Part shown: one piece after another, positions 24,031-38,714 of the stretch
Position numbering within the stretch: the stretch's first letter is position 1
Layout: every line of letters starts with the position of its first letter
Assembly: GCF_002078875.1 (NCBI RefSeq)
Contig: NC_034421.1
Span: forward strand, 629,955 to 693,954
DNA from: Numida meleagris
Lineage: Eukaryota; Chordata; Aves; Galliformes; Numididae
Direction of reading: 5' to 3'
DNA length: 64,000 nucleotides
The notes under the pieces: model-generated
Told to the model about the DNA's origin: nothing
Database searches by the model: none
Seen by the model: the letters and a program-made list of their open reading frames with translations, nothing else
Made by a program: the position numbers and the translations under genes

Positions 24031-27000
24031 GAAAGGCATAAAAGGGAAAACAAATTTTATCCCAACCCATGGAAGACAGTAAGTGCCACGGTTATCTCTA
24101 GATCTACCTGTGTCCGTGACAGGGATAGCAGGCCCAAAAAGGCTGGGGGGAAAAGGAACAAAGAGGGAAAGAAAAAAAACAGCGACAATGACCTGAGGAG
24201 GAAAATTAATTTACTAATTATAATAGCGAAAGTGCAAGTTAATTGAGATTGAAGCCAATAAATCAAATAAATGAGAGTTTCTGAAAACTGAGGTTCTTAC
24301 TCTGAACTGCCAGGGAGCAAGGAGAGCTAGTCTCATGACTTCCAGTCAATTTTACCTTTCCTACCAACCGGAAAATGGAAACGGTACAGCAAAATTTTCT
24401 GGGAGCTGCAGTACATTTCTTCTCTTCTGAGACTCCCAGTGTGCTACATGATGCAATTATGTGGAATATCAATAACAAAAATCATAAAACCACAACAGTA
24501 TGACAACATTAAATTCTAATATCCCGAGTATGTGAACATACTTATTGACAAAGAACCAACTTCAGACTCAGAGTATGTTCAAAGAGCCACACAAAACTCT
24601 ACTCGCAGTTTGGTGCTAAGGAAAAGAATTAAGCATAAAAGTCCTATGCTGGTCTAGCATAGGTTTATATATAAACCTTGGAGCTTTGATCTTAAATATC
24701 AGTCTTCAAGGAACAGAAAAAAATAATTCAATGTTCAAAAAAATTCCTTCACCTTTAATTGACATATCAATTTTAGCAAAGCCCAAGGTTTTACTTTTTA
24801 TTATCATTTTTTGAATATTTTCCTCTCTTCTGCATTAGTACTGATGTCAGAGAACAAGGAAGCAACTGAAACACCACAGAACAGCGTTACGTACTGGCTA
24901 TTTTACCCTGCTGAGATGAATATCTCCAAACTCCAACCTAGTTTTTACAAGAATAGCACAGAAAGTTATTTCCAGCTACTGCAATACGGGTGTTATGATG
25001 AATGGAGATTTTCCTGCATATTCATCAGAAGACTTCACTTCTGAGAGAGGAAAATATTATCTACCAATTTCAATTCTGATTCCAGAGAATACTAGCTGTC
25101 ACTGTTTCTGAACACCTGCTTTTAAATAAAAAGAATTTAAAGTTTATGCTGGAAAATATATGTATAGATTGATAAATCTTAAAATATAACTGCTCCGCCT
25201 ACAGCTCAACAAGTAGACTAGATGTGCACAGAGTGGCGGAGCAAGCTTTCTCATACTGCTTTTTCATATACTTCTCCTAAGCTAGAGGAGCGAGCCATTC
25301 ATCAGCGTGGCAGCAATTTACACTTGGCACCCAACTGACCTCAGCCTGGGCTGTGCACCAGCAAGCCAGGACACTACCTAGCATCCATTACCATCTGCCA
25401 GTTTTGTGTTGAGCGGTAGTTCACATAGCAGTAGTTCATCTTTAAGTAGGGAGGATAAAGACTCAACATAAAAAGCGCTCACAGGACTAAGGAAGCCGAA
25501 ATGTGCTCATTTCTAATGAAGAAAAGCCCCTAAATATTGAGCCTCAAGAGTCTCTAGACCAGGAAAAAAATTAAGAAAAAAAATTAAGTGAAGAAGCTCT
25601 GCTTCATTCAGCGCACACACCATAAAACTACATGAACACATTGTCCTCTGAGCCCCCATAAAAGCAGCAAGCCCTGAACAAATTCCTACCCTTATACCAG
25701 CCCTTAAAGTGTCTCTGGGGTATACTCTTCAGTTCTGTTTTCTACTTATCTAACTAGCATTTCCTACAAGACCTGTTACCTTTTTCAGGTGAGAAGAACC
25801 TCCACTAGTCCTGCTCATCTTGGTAAATGTGTCCTGTGCTCTGCTTCTTAAGAGATGTAGCACTGTTTCTACAACTGATAGGTCTCAATCAATTTTAGTA
25901 ATTAGAAGAGAGAACTGGTAACAAGTTAGGAAAAAGATGAAAGTGTCAAAACAGTGAGTTTACAAAACTCACAAAGAATTTTCATTTTGTTTCTATTTAA
26001 GATGCTTAAAAGCACATACAGCTCTTGCTAAGTAATAACTGTGTGTCACGGCAATCAGCAAACTGAACAGTTACTCAGAAAAGGAACTTAAAAGAGAGGA
26101 GCTGCTACTCCTAGAGAGGAGAGGCCAGAGTGTTTCCTTTCAAATGCATCCTCTCCTTAACAAAGCACGAGAAGTAAAACAAGTGGAAACTCAATAAATA
26201 AGTTTATACCAGATGTCATTAAGCAGTGATATCTGCTGACTATATATAAAAGCGTAGAACAAAGTGTGGTAGAAAATACAAGCATAAGAAGTGGTGCATA
26301 AGAAGGAAATGAGAAGTGTACAGCTCTGTGCTCAGGGCATAACTCATCCAATAGCTGAGCTGAAATACAGATTATCCTGGTTATTCCAAAAGCTTGTATC
26401 ATGGTATTTTTCTGTTAGCATCTTCTATCATACTTTCACAAGGCTGGATCAACTGTGGTCTGTGTAGACATGCTTTAACTCAACTTTAATCTGTCTTAAA
26501 TAGCATAAATGACATAATTTTGATAGCCTAAAGATGAGCAAAAATGCAAAACTTCTCCAGACAGGTGGGGATACATGGCCGGTCAACCTTCAGCATGAAG
26601 CTGGGTCAGTGTCCTCCCTACTTATCCTGCAGCTAGCCAAGATACATGTATATAACCAGCAGTTGGTACAGAGAAGAAACCGCTGGCTAAAAAGAGTAAA
26701 TATAGAGTCAAACACAGAAATGGCTAAATGCTTCTTAATATCTTTAATATCTTTGTTATATCAACACTTCAAGGCTTCTTTGATAAAACAACACTATAGA
26801 TGCTGCCAATAGGTAATACTCAGTACAAGTAGACGGGGAGCGAGGACAACACAAGAAGCAGCATAGCCTTCTCCCAGAAAACTTACAGTAAATATGCATA
26901 TAAGAAACCAGAGAGCTTGTATTTTGTTTTGCATTTCTATTTTTGCCCTCTTTTTAGAGAGAGATATTCTTGTCTATGAAGATGATGTCTGAGATAATCT

Positions 27001-30000
27001 GATTCGCCTTTAAGCTACCGCTGTTCAGACATAAGGCACTCTTAAGAATCCTTCATTTTCTACATCTTCTCCCTACATTTATTCTCTCTTCCATCTGTAA
27101 CAGCCAGAAAATGCAGCAGCTGTCTGCAATCCATCTAATCTGAAGCACAGACATTTCACTCCAAAATAAGCAGTGCATGTGTTTTGAAAAATAAGTCATG
27201 TAATATTCTACATTATTTAAAAGCTTTCATCATTCTTTGAAGGCTACTGTAAACAGTAGCTGCAGGGGAGTTCATTTAAATATATTCACTTTGAACTGCA
27301 AATTGCATATGGTAGAAAACAGAACGACACATACAATTTTACCTTTTTTCCCCACTAACCGTTGTTTGCAAATGTTATAAAATCTATTTTAAAATTCAAG
27401 GGTATTTCAGGTAGTTAATAATCAGTGTTCAAATGAGGCTCATAATGCTTGGAGGGCTTCAGGGGGGGGAAGTGAGAGGCATTCAGAATGCACAAACACT
27501 GCCACTTCTGACTGAAATACACAAATTCACAAGGAAGTAGCCCCCAAGATCAGGATCTGTGCCCAGTAACACCAGGAAGGCCTGGAATATCCTTGGCTGC
27601 TCATCACTTCTGATTTCCTTCTATATCATCAATATTAGCTTGGGAAAAAGACCACAGGAGCTGAGCCACCCATGACAGAGAGCTCACATTTGTGCTCCCA
27701 AACATATCACGGTCATTGCACTCCTTGCTGTATGCAAGCGTTTTGGGAAGCACAATGTGGGATGAGTTTAGCACGAGACAGTGATGACTGTGTACCACCA
27801 CTGGGGCTCACTGGTACCACACAGGAACAGCAAAACACACAGAACTCCTGCGATGGATGCTCCAAGCACAACCCTCAGGGTTACCCAGAAAACATTTATA
27901 GAATAAAATAATACTTTCCAATAATAAACTACCTACTAATTAAGATCTAAGGGGAAAAGTGATAATGCTTTATATATCTTACCAAATTCCAGAACTCAGA
28001 TCTTATAGTTAATAGCATCACCACAGCAATAAATCAAGGTCACCACTCTGAAAACGCATTCTAGTGATTTACTAAGATTAATTCCACTTGTTACTGGCAA
28101 AACCACTTCCTGATGTTTCATGCATAAATTTCATTAACCATCACATAGTAATTGCACATTAAATCAAACACTACTCCCCAGTTCTTGGATTAAACAACAT
28201 ACATTCGTCTACTTACTATTATTGATATATCACCCTACGAAGTTACTACAGTGCAGCTAAAGAAATGTTTTCTTGGTGGATGGATGAGTGAAGAAGAAAA
28301 AAGACAAATAACTCTTTTTTCCCCACAGAAAGCGTAACACTGACATCAGTAACCTAATTCTACCAGGTTCCTCTGAAAATCTTATCTGGGCATTTAATCG
28401 AAGAGTGCACAGGAGCAAGCATGGCTGCGGAGGACTTGTTGGGCATGCACACCGTGTCATACTTTGTGGATCTTTGTGTGCTGGGAAACAGTCCTGAAAC
28501 TGCAAACACTCAAGCAGAATTGCATCAATACTGATTTTAACAAACATTTTGGCAACAAGCACTTCAATAGTGTCCTTGAATCAAAACTCTGTGCAAATAA
28601 TTAGTTTGTATGCATCAATAATTACACCATTGTGCCAGTTTTCCATTTTTTTTTAATGCCAAATAGAAAGTGTTTCAGCAGTATTGGTTAGACAAATTAA
28701 AAACTATTAGCGCAGTAAATGGCTTTCACTCTAGATTCCAGCCATGGATTATCACATTAAGCTTGGGGCTTTTTGTTTGTTTGTTTGGCTTCAGTAGTGC
28801 AGCCATTAATTGAAGCACAGAGCAGCAGTATTAACCCCGAATTGAAGATCTGGTGTTTTTATTACTTACTTGGCTGCATTGGCACCCTGACTGCACAGCG
28901 CAAACAGGGCAGGACCCAGAATGTCAGTACCTCCAGTCCAGCTGCAACCCATCCATGGGTGTGCCCAAATCCTTGCGCTGTACTTATTTTTGTCCCATAA
29001 AACAAGCACCAAATATTCTACATTTTCAGCTTCTGTCTTTTGGAGAGCTTTTACTTGTTGTACCTCTCTTCTATTCTGTGAAGAAAGCTTGTATTTACAA
29101 CAGGAGGATCACAAAATGGCAGAATGCGATGGAGAGCTGAGAACAGACAAGGAGAAAGCCTCTTATTCAAATAAAATAACTCATTTGTCTCCCACCAAAA
29201 TTGACAGCAGGAAGGTTTTCACACACTTAACAGAAGGGACAGCGGCAAAAGCCATACTATTCCTTGACATTACCAGTGTGAGGGCCAGCACAGCATAAAC
29301 ATGCTAGGCAGGTCCTAAAGTTGAAGCAATTGCAAGCAGCTCGCTTTGCCCAAAGGATTGCTTAGGAAAGCCCTGCCTGTACTCCTTGCAGCACAATTAC
29401 CATATAAGCAGGTGTGCTTCTGTAAACCAGAGATCCGTACTAAGAGCATCAGGAAATACTAGGCCAATTCAAGTAGATTTCTACCCAAAAAATTACGTAT
29501 CTTATAATAAAAGCAAATCAGAAAGCACATTTGCACTACTAACAACTGTAAATCAGATCCTGTCTTTGTTCAATAATTTGAATATGTTTAGTTTTTTAGC
29601 CTGAGCTATCAGAACACAGAATCTAAAGTGAATACTTAACAGAACCCTAAAGAGGACTGGTCTGCCACAGAATACCATCCAAAACAGCCCCAGGACTGGA
29701 ACTTGTTTTCCTTCAAGTCACTTGAGTGCAAATAAATGATACTTTTCCCTACCTCATTTCATATAAAGCTTCCAAGATTCAGAAGTATATTCTTCTAGTC
29801 ATGATTCACTCTGTGGAAATGTTTTCAGAAAGGTAGACTTTTTTCCATGTTTATTCACCTGTTTAGACTAAAGACCTCAGATTATTATACATGGCATGTC
29901 TTTCTGCAATCACTCATGGCATGATGAAGAATTTTGCCAGAATTCCAGGTTTCTGCATTTCAAGATGGTTCTTGGGTCATACATACCCCAGCGCAAACTG

Positions 30001-33000
30001 ATAAATGCTAAAAGAAAAAAACAAAAAAAATCCACCAGTGGTTCCATCGGCCGGTTGGCACACAGGGCTGCTAGCAGAGCAGAAGCCATGGCAGACCGAG
30101 CTGCTCTAACTATGCTGCTGAAGTGTCTGATAAGAGAAAAACACTGATATGTTTTCATACAGCTTCCATGCCTAGAGAGAAGATGCACGCAGGCCTCTTA
30201 CAGAGTATAGTTTGTCTTATTAAGACTTCTATCAGAGGCTGTCAGAGTTTGTCATATTTGTCATAGAATCTGCACTCCTAACTTTAAAAATACAAGTATC
30301 CAAAACTTATTTCCCAATCAAATTTAATCGAAATTGTGTAACAGAATCATGTAATTTAATATGTGAAAATTTGAGCACACCTCTCCTAATTCTTTCCATT
30401 GCAAGGCCAAATAATGAATTTTAGTGTGCCAAACATACACACAATTACCCATTTGTGCACTGAGACCCAGAACCACAGAGCTGACTGCAAAATAAGTTAA
30501 GTAAATGAATACAAGTATTATGTGAGAAGTCATTAACTTCTACTGGCCCAGAAATTCACCAGATCCTAATAGAACAGACAAAAATTATTAGAATTGAGTC
30601 TGTGAGCAGTGATATAATACAGGCTGATTTCCAGTATCTCATTTCCTACAGATTCTCTCATGGGTAACAGAGCAACTTTCCATTTTTGCCTTCAGTGAAG
30701 GCACTCACATGATCTATGTCCCACCTCAATAATGAGGAAGAAATGTATTTCTGAGATCTGTACCCACTACAAAAACAGCTGAAATTGGCCAACAATTCCA
30801 ATATCCTTGATAAACCAGGCTAAAATACTTACTTCAAAATATGTCTTTTCAAATCTATCATATAGAAATAAGAACAAACATGCCTTTTTAGAGCGTATCA
30901 TATAAAAATCAATTTGGATAGATCTTCAAAAGAAAGTCAGGGTGGGAGCATGATGTGCTGCTCGCTGCCTGCCACCCTTTCCTACTTCCTTTTTCTTTTC
31001 AAGGTTTTCATCCTGGTGTACAGCAAGGCTGCTCACAGACATTTCAGCTGATCCCAGGCACCCCTCTGTCTTAGCAGGTTTCAGTACAAGTGTTTGCCTG
31101 CTGTAGTTACTTAGATAACCTCGGAGCATGCATTGAGTAAAAGTGATCTGAGTATCATGACAGCTGCCTATATATTTGTTGGATCTCAAATAATAACTAA
31201 GAAACATGACCTGCAGTAATACTTTAAATATCAAAATTGTTAATTATGTACCTGTACATCAAAACATGAACAAGGGGATCAAATAACAATGAGGGAGATC
31301 TAGAATTCATGCCTTCATCAAAACATTACACAACCTGCACATGTTAGCAGGGCATTTGGGCACAACCTGAAACAGCTGCTGAATTTAAGACACGATGCAA
31401 AGGAAACAAGTCTACTAAAATGCATGAGAATATTTACATTTCTGTCCCATGGAGTAACGTTAAATGAGTTAACAGCGAATGGACACAGGATCTTGCACAA
31501 CCATGGATGTGGCTGCAATCTTTCCCTTGTCTAATTTTCCCCTGGTTTGCCTACTACCTCACAATTTTTTTTACTTATTTTCTTGTTTTTCTCAAATCTG
31601 GGAACCATTACCAAGATCAAGAGCAAACGCCTCAAAGTGTACGCCAAGAATACAAAAAACATTTTAAATCCCCCAAACAGTTATTTTTTACATTATAAAG
31701 CAATACAAGTAAGTTATACAAGAGCAAATAACGAAGCTTCAACATCTGTAATGGGAGAGATTTCATCTTCAGCTTTTCAGTAGATTTTTCATTTCTTGTA
31801 AATACTGAATTTCAATCCCTGAGCAAAGTAACTGGAATAACTACTCTTACCTTCCAATGAGAATTTCTCTTTTACATATTTCATCATAATCATAGGAATG
31901 ATAACGCTGTTTCATCTAATTTTACCTATAGTATATTTTTTTAAAAAAGCATTGTTTTGTACTACTCCATTCAAAATTCTGGCACTATAAGCATGGTGAA
32001 GAATTATTAGCAATTAAAAACTAAAGAAATTCAACTCAAATTATTCAGTTCTACAGATGACTGTTTACATCGCTCAGACAGCATTCCTTTATGCAGAAAA
32101 GAATTTCACATGGCAAAATTTGTGTCAAATGGTAGAAAATTACATTACTTAAGAATGAAGCCACAAAGGCACATTCACATCTTCGATCAAATGCTAACGG
32201 TTGCTTGCACTTTTTCCTTTACAATTTGTCTTTCCTCATGAAAGTTCCCCACCACAATTCAATATTATCACGCAAAAAATAAATATTCATCAAAAAATAA
32301 AAGGTCTACAACCTTTTTTTCAGCTATATTTAAGCAACTTCTCATCTTTTCTACTTCTTTTTTTGCATGCTCTCTGCTCAGCATATAGTGAAAATACAAG
32401 AAGAAATGGACTAGGCAATTCCTAGCAACCTACCCATCTGCCTCTGCTTGTTCATTGGGCAGAACTGTAATGACACAAGCTAGCCTCTCCCTCTCTATTC
32501 CAGGCACTTCCAAATGCCTGCCAGTTGTCCCAAGCTTTACAAGGCAATCTTAGCTATCACCAGAAGCAGTCTTTGTGGTCATTTTCGGTTTGGAAACACA
32601 ATGTACGCCATGCTCCTGAGGAGACATTGAGATTAGAGCCCACATGGGTCACCCATTTCATGAGTCTTAGCACAGAATCCCACATATTTAATACTTCGGC
32701 ACAATGAAAAGCTGAAATGCAGCTGTATTACTGAAACAAATAGACAAGGTCAGAATGAAAGGGTCAAACCCTTGAATAACTAACTACAGCCACAAAGAAC
32801 TGAGTGAAAAATAAATTCAAGTCCTTCTGTTTCCAAGAATAATTAAAAATGGCATTTCCCTCCTCAATTACCATATGAAGTAAAGCTATCTGAATGACAA
32901 CCAACTGTTTTCTGAATACCTGTGTTGACCCAATACATTGACAGAGGTTTCAAAAAAATCTCTTTTATGGCTGAGATTCTAGTTTTCCTTTAACTCATAA

Positions 33001-34019
33001 TACAAAGGCACAAAAAAGTTTCAAAGAGTAAAAAGGATTGCAAGGTCACATATGCTGACTGGATGGACCGACCACTGGAGATGTAAAAACCGTGGGCAGA
33101 GTAATGCAGCAACCTTGGAAAGACTCACTCAGAGCTGATCTTCTCAAATGCAGAAGAACAACAAGAATTTGCAAGCTGAATGTCATCCACTTAGGATGGA
33201 AATAAAGTCTCTGCTGAAATGTACGACAGAAAACAGAAGAACAACGTTTACCAAGGGAGCCTAACACTTACCAACTTGATGAATAGACGGTAGTAGAAAA
33301 TTCATATATTAAGACAAAATTACACTTGAACAGTCTTCTGGTGGTGCTCTGCATTTTGGTATGGTACTCAGACCATCCTTAGTCACTGCAGTTATTTTCT
33401 AATCCCAACATCTGCTCTCCCATAGCAATCTTATGCCCAAACTAATTCTAGCTTGCCTCTGCTTACTTCTCTTATGTGTGCATCATCTAGGAGATGTGTT
33501 TTTTCATACATGCTATCCGTCCGGCCTTCATTCTCAGCATTTCCTTTATCAAGCTTTACTTCTATGATGTAGAAGGTTGCTCGCCCTCAGAACTCCATTA
33601 ATTACTTAATAAGCAGGAAAGCAATGAAAAATTCTACTCAAGCACAAACTGCAAATGGCATTGGAATGTTAACTCATTTAGATTAATGTAAACCAGATGA
33701 ACATTAAATTTCAAGAAAATGAAGACTCATACAAACACAGTAAAATAGACAAAATTGAAAAGCACAGCAAAGAGTTGTGAATTTCTCATTGCACGAAATT
33801 GAGGATAAACAAGATGTCTCCTGTGTGTTTGCAATGGATATGAATGTTTATTACAATTGTGAAGGGTAATATCTCATAAACAAGAGATCAAATCAGGATT
33901 TTAAGGTAAAGCTACAGCAGCCAGATAACACTTAGGAATAAATAACCACAGCCTGGAAAAGTAGGCTGACGGTGAGAGTATCTCTAAAACAGGAGCTGGC
34001 TGGAGGGTCTGAAAAGCTT
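24031..34019. other. Long non-repetitive AT-rich segment
   Basis: Unique AT-rich sequence of about 10 kb. Isolated splice-like pairs occur, such as an acceptor and donor around a 47-base interval at ~24031-24078 (+), and a minus donor GGAAG|GTAAGA near 31854 next to a short open frame. Each lacks a partner signal strong enough to call an exon. TTTG-type short tandem repeats occur near 28770. I see no transposon or RNA gene. Confidence 0.5.
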
Positions 34020-34480
34020 TTTGTAGAGCTCCCCTGCTTCTGACATTACTCTGCTGCTCTCAGATGTTAATTCTTTGCCTCCTCTGATTACCTGATTTCC
34101 TGTCAGCATCCTTCAACACTTCAGCTGTTCTCCCCAGTACCAGTCCTCTTACTGAGCTCTCCCCAGGCAATGCTATTTTGTCTTTCCCATTTATACTACC
34201 TTCTCCGAACTAGTGTTCTAGGTTATTTCACTGTTTTCCCTCCCCAGATCCGAAAATTCTCTTCCAATCCAGTCCCCTCGAGCTCATGTCCCCATTTGTC
34301 AGCTTCTCTCCTAGCTCCCTTGTTTTCTTTTTTCTTTCAACTCCCACAATCTTCCTGAATTTCCCCTTACCCGCTCTGTTATCCTACTTTACTCATGGCT
34401 TTCCTCTTTATTACACCTACTTCTTCCTGCAGCACTTCATTCTATCACAGCAAGAGCATTCACTTTGGATTCTGCACACA
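34020..34480. other. Pyrimidine-rich strand-asymmetric tract
   Basis: Over about 450 bases the + strand is dominated by C and T (many CTTCC, TCTCC and CCCTT runs), with few purine runs. The following ~250 bases (34590-34750) are purine-rich on the same strand. No repeat family or coding frame explains this. Overlapping plus-strand frames (34170-34495) simply reflect the Ser/Phe/Leu/Pro codons forced by composition. Confidence 0.4.
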
Positions 34481-35442
34481 CAATATTGTAATTAGACAAT
34501 TATTTCTCCTTCCTGTCTCCAGTCTTCTACTTCTCTACTTATTACTTTTCTCTTAACAATTTGCCACATCTGTTTGGTTGAGACAAAAAAAGAGGTGATC
34601 AGAAAACTGATCATCCAAGATGAAAAAAAAATTGAGGGAAATGAAAGATTTTGGGATAATAAGGAACAAAACTTCAGTTTGAAAAAAAAAGGAAACATTT
34701 TGTGTATTATTCATGGCACCAGTGAAAGAGAGATCTGGAATAGATGGTAAAAGATACAAGCTCTGTATTAAAAACTGCAGAATGTTGGTAATCTCTAACA
34801 GATATTTATCAAATCTATTCTTAAAAAAGAAAATTCCATAACCTCTGTAGTTAGCCTGTCGAAGTGCCATACTACTTACACTCGTTAAACTTCCCTAATA
34901 ATATACAATGTAATGCATTTACCTGAATCTGTGATGACCTACTCTAAATATCAGATACAGTCCCACAGTTAAGTTCATTGATTTTGTTGTCGTTTGGCTT
35001 TTGTTTGTTCCAGCTTTTGAAAAAATGAAATTGATTTCATCAGGTTTCGGAAAACTTTACTTCTAATCCACTCAGATTACATTTATGAAGGATAAGAATA
35101 TACATATTTGCAGTGGAGTATTAGACTATTGTCTGTCCTATGATAAACACCTGCTGCTTTGCAGTGCTCTCATTTAGAGAGATTGTGTCTGCTTGCTTTT
35201 TTCCAGCGTGGACCCAGAGGTTTCATGCTGGCACTCACCTGCCAACAGGTAACTTCAGGTCCTCGCAGCTTTGGGTTAGCATTGCAATGGCTGCAAAGCA
35301 ACATAAAACTGGGCACTATGCATCCCTCATATTAAGAAACATGCATCCTAGCACTGGTGCCTAACCCCGTAGCTGCATCGCGGTGCTTCTGTGCTTTGTC
35401 TTCCGGCTGCAGCAGCAGCGCCAGCAGCCTGCTTTCCACTGA
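34481..35442. other. Non-repetitive spacer
   Basis: No repeat or gene is recognised. Near 35361-35435 the sequence becomes GC-rich with a short GCAGCAGCAGCGCCAGCAGC run immediately before a CR1 tail. Confidence 0.45.
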
Positions 35443-35534
35443 TCTATCTGTAGATGTCCACGTTCACTGCAGGGGAGTCGGACTAAATGACCTTTAAGGG
35501 TCCCTTCCAACTCAAAGGATACTATGATTCTACT
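35443..35534 (+). repeat. CR1 3' end fragment
   Basis: The interval containing TGCAGGGGAGTCGGACTAAA, GACCTTTAAGGGTCCCTTCC and a final ACTATGATTCTA matches the CR1 3' UTR and tail. Only ~90 bases are recognisable, consistent with a strongly 5'-truncated insertion. The short GC-rich stretch just upstream may belong to it but cannot be assigned. Confidence 0.8.
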
Positions 35535-37289
35535 TCTGATTGCCTGATCGAGGCATCAAGCTATGAAGAGCCACGTTATCCCGTCTTCCCCTCTCCTCCA
35601 GACTTAATAAACCCACCTCATTTAACTTTTCTTCACAGGTCATCATTTCAAAGTGCTTCTGTACTTTTTGCTCTCTGAAATGTCAGCATCTTTGACACCA
35701 CGTTGGACATCAGTGTGACTCCCAAAGCTGAACATTATTTCTGCCTCGTTAGCACTAAACAGCACAGATTAATTACCTTCTGTTTCTCACATACAAGACT
35801 CTTGCTTGAGACTTCACGAAAGCAGCAGCCTCAGTCCCTCAAAGCTGGGACACAGTCTGCGTGCAACGCACTCCATTCTGGGACCCGTGCTGTAAGGCCA
35901 ACAAACTCCATGGTGTGTTTGTGCCGGGCGTTTTTGCTTCCACAATAAATTACACTGCATCTCTATGGAATTCTGCAACATGTTGCATACAAGCCATACA
36001 TGAGTATGATTGAAGGAAATTGTAAGAATTAGTGAGTGGGTAAAATCAAATTATTTACAGATCTCACACTGACTTAAGTTCTACAACATCTTATACTCTC
36101 AATAGTAAATTTTTGTGAAGTTCAGAAACTAGTGCAGCTTATAAATAGAAATTCAGAAAATTCTTCTGAAAAGACTTCTAAAAATAGCTTATAACTTTGC
36201 GTACTCAAACTCAATCACTTGCAGCAACTACTTTCCAGAAGCTTTCGGATTTGAACTTAAGTGATAGGAAGTTCATCATCTGAACTCATCCCAGTATTTT
36301 CCTCCATAAGAAGGAAGAAAAACAGGAATAGTCAGTTCATCTAAAATATTTTTGTATTTCAATTAAGGGCAATGCATGTACAAATATTTTTTTTCTCCTC
36401 GAGCTTCATAAAGATGCAAAATGTATCCAAAACAAGCTTCAGAGAAAACAAGCATATATGACAACAGACTGTCAAAGGTAGAACAGAGCCTAGCTGAAGT
36501 AATAAAGCTCCAACCTGCTTTGAAGTGTCCAAAGCTTGTTTAGGGAGTGAAAACAATTTATAGGATGCCAGTACAGCTTAAGAATAAAAAATTCCATTTT
36601 TTTTTTATAGTAAGTCTATGGCATATTTGGGTGCTTGGCTCTGCCTTGTAGCTGTCAAGCACACGCACGTTTATGAAAGCTGATGTCAGAACACAGCAGA
36701 GGCTCTCATCCTTGAAATACTTTTGCCTTATTCTGCCATGAACCGCAAGTCTCATTATCGTTACTGATGATCCAATACAATTTCTGACCAAAAATAAAAA
36801 GCAGCATCTCCTGTCTTCATCTAGAAGTATGACATTTAAAATTTAAAATTAACAGTCACTAAGCCCGTCTGACTGACTTTCATCAACATCATCAGGACTT
36901 GTTGCAGAGTTTTGATCTAGGTAATGGGGAGATAACAGGACAGAAAAGGAAGAAGCAGATGGCACTATTTATACGCCCCATACATGAAGTGCTGCACAAA
37001 CGTAACGTTTGAAAGTCGCTCTGTTGCTCTACCCAAAAAGCTGAGATGCAATTAAGTTACACCAAGTCAAATCAGCATGAACAACCAACAGAAGAACATA
37101 CTCCAAATGAAACGTGATTCAGCCACATGCTAAGCCACACCAAAACATGTTTATATCAATAACCCCCGTATTTCTTCCTGTGGGAGGCATTATGGGGCTC
37201 ACACAGGTTATCTGTCTCAGTTCCAAAAGCAGATCTAAGTCAAGCCTGTCCTTCTCATTTCCCCCTTTCCTGCTAACATGACATATGAG
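35535..37289. other. Non-repetitive spacer
   Basis: Unique sequence. The frames at 35703-35948 (+) and 36558-36791 (-) are short and lack exon borders. Near 36834-36850 there is a tiny A/T repeat (two overlapping ATTTAAAATT). Confidence 0.5.
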
Positions 37290-37360
37290 AGCTGCTCCAG
37301 AAGTAATGCCTCCTACTTTATTATGTTGGCCCATGATATCAGAGGTGGATTTTGGTGGCT
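37290..37360 (-). mobile_element. Galluhop-like mariner terminal fragment
   Basis: GCTCCAGAAGTAATGCCTCC starts an inverted terminal repeat. The next ~50 bases (TTATGTTGGCCCATGATATC, then AGAGGTGGATTTTGGTGG) are the reverse complement of the right end of the element at 38993-39510 (CCACCTCTGAGGTCATGGGC, then ATTACTTTTGGAGC). Similarity stops after about 70 bases and no opposite terminal repeat is obvious downstream. An ATTACTTCG near 37664 is a weak candidate. It is therefore a truncated copy in the opposite orientation to the neighbouring one. Confidence 0.8.
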
Positions 37361-38714
37361 TAAAAATTCAAGTAGTAGAATGTGCAAAACAGAGGTCTGT
37401 TGATAGTCCCAGCACTGCAGGATGGACAGCAGGAGAAGATGCACTGTCTGCACAGAATCTCCTGAAGTTTTCAACTCTAGCAAGTATAATAATATGAGTT
37501 TATTTGAAAATTAACAAATTTCTATTAATTGATAACTGATAATATCACTTAATTATTAAACTTATTATTTCAGAGCAAATATGTACTCCTCAAAATGGGC
37601 ACAAAAATAGCAAATAAAAAGTCAATTTTATCAGAGTGATTTGTTTGAAGATTTAGTGTAAGTATTACTTCGTCTTTTTAATTAATACTCAAGTGCATGG
37701 AACAGATTACTCTGATATGAATATACTTAGAATACTTCATTACATTTAGAAGTTGTATTTTTGAATTTATTTTTAATGTGCTGACAGAAAAATATTCAGT
37801 CTTTGCAGAATTCTTCATTACTTCCTTTTCAAGGACAATCTAAAATGTTCATTTCTATCCTCATTCCAAGTTTTTTGACTTTCTGAAACAACAGCTCTAC
37901 AGAAAAATGAAAAATGCAAAGTTCATAGACGCTTCTGATGTTTGTGACGCTCAGCTGTGAAAAAGGCAATTATTTTTTATGGAAAAAATATACAATGAAT
38001 AGATAAAATATTCTGACATACACTTCAGAGACAAGTAGAGATTCAGTAATATAAAGGAAGTAGCAATAAAAGATTTAATTTGTCAGATGAAGTAAAAATA
38101 GCTGTGTCAAGACTTAAAAAAAGAAGCACTAAAAAAATCTGACTACTTTTGACATACAACTTAATTACTCTCAGAGTTGGGTGCTGTGGTTTTTTTTAAT
38201 ATCTAAATATGGTAACAGAGATCTATTTTTAAAGATCAATCCCAACATCTTCCTGACAGCCCCAGAGCTGTTACTTGCAAAATCATGACGCTTTGTCTTC
38301 TCTCGCAAGATACAAGAAAAACCCAATTGAAGATCATCCAACTTTTCCCTTACTTAAGCATCTTCATCACAGAAGATACAAATACCTTTGATCCATAGCA
38401 CAGACAACATGGTCACACTGCTTTTTGTGCTTTTTCTTCTTCTACAACATTGATATCAGGTACTTTTAACACGTTTTCCCAAATAGCAATATCTAGAAGT
38501 ACAAAATACATATGCAAACAAAATGTGTGAGTTTACACATACGTCTTTTCATATCATTTTTCAAACAAAAGGGTAAGTTAAGTTCTACTGGGCATGCATA
38601 AACACCTTGAAAGAAGCTACAAAGCCAAAATAAAATATTTCCTCTAAGATTTAATACTATATTGAAAACGGTTCCAGAAGAATATTCTGAAAATTACTAA
38701 CAATTTATGGTCCC
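37361..38714. other. Non-repetitive AT-rich spacer
   Basis: Unique AT-rich sequence between the two mariner-derived pieces. No exon or RNA gene is supported. The first 300 bases could include an unrecognised internal part of the truncated mariner copy. Confidence 0.45.

Noticed and set aside
31854..31912. Minus-strand donor GGAAG|GTAAGA beside a short ATG-starting open stretch
   Set aside because: The required acceptor lacks a pyrimidine tract and the open stretch is only ~22 codons.
34170..34495. Plus-strand frames rich in Ser, Phe, Leu and Pro
   Set aside because: They are forced by the C/T-rich composition, with no exon signals or homology.
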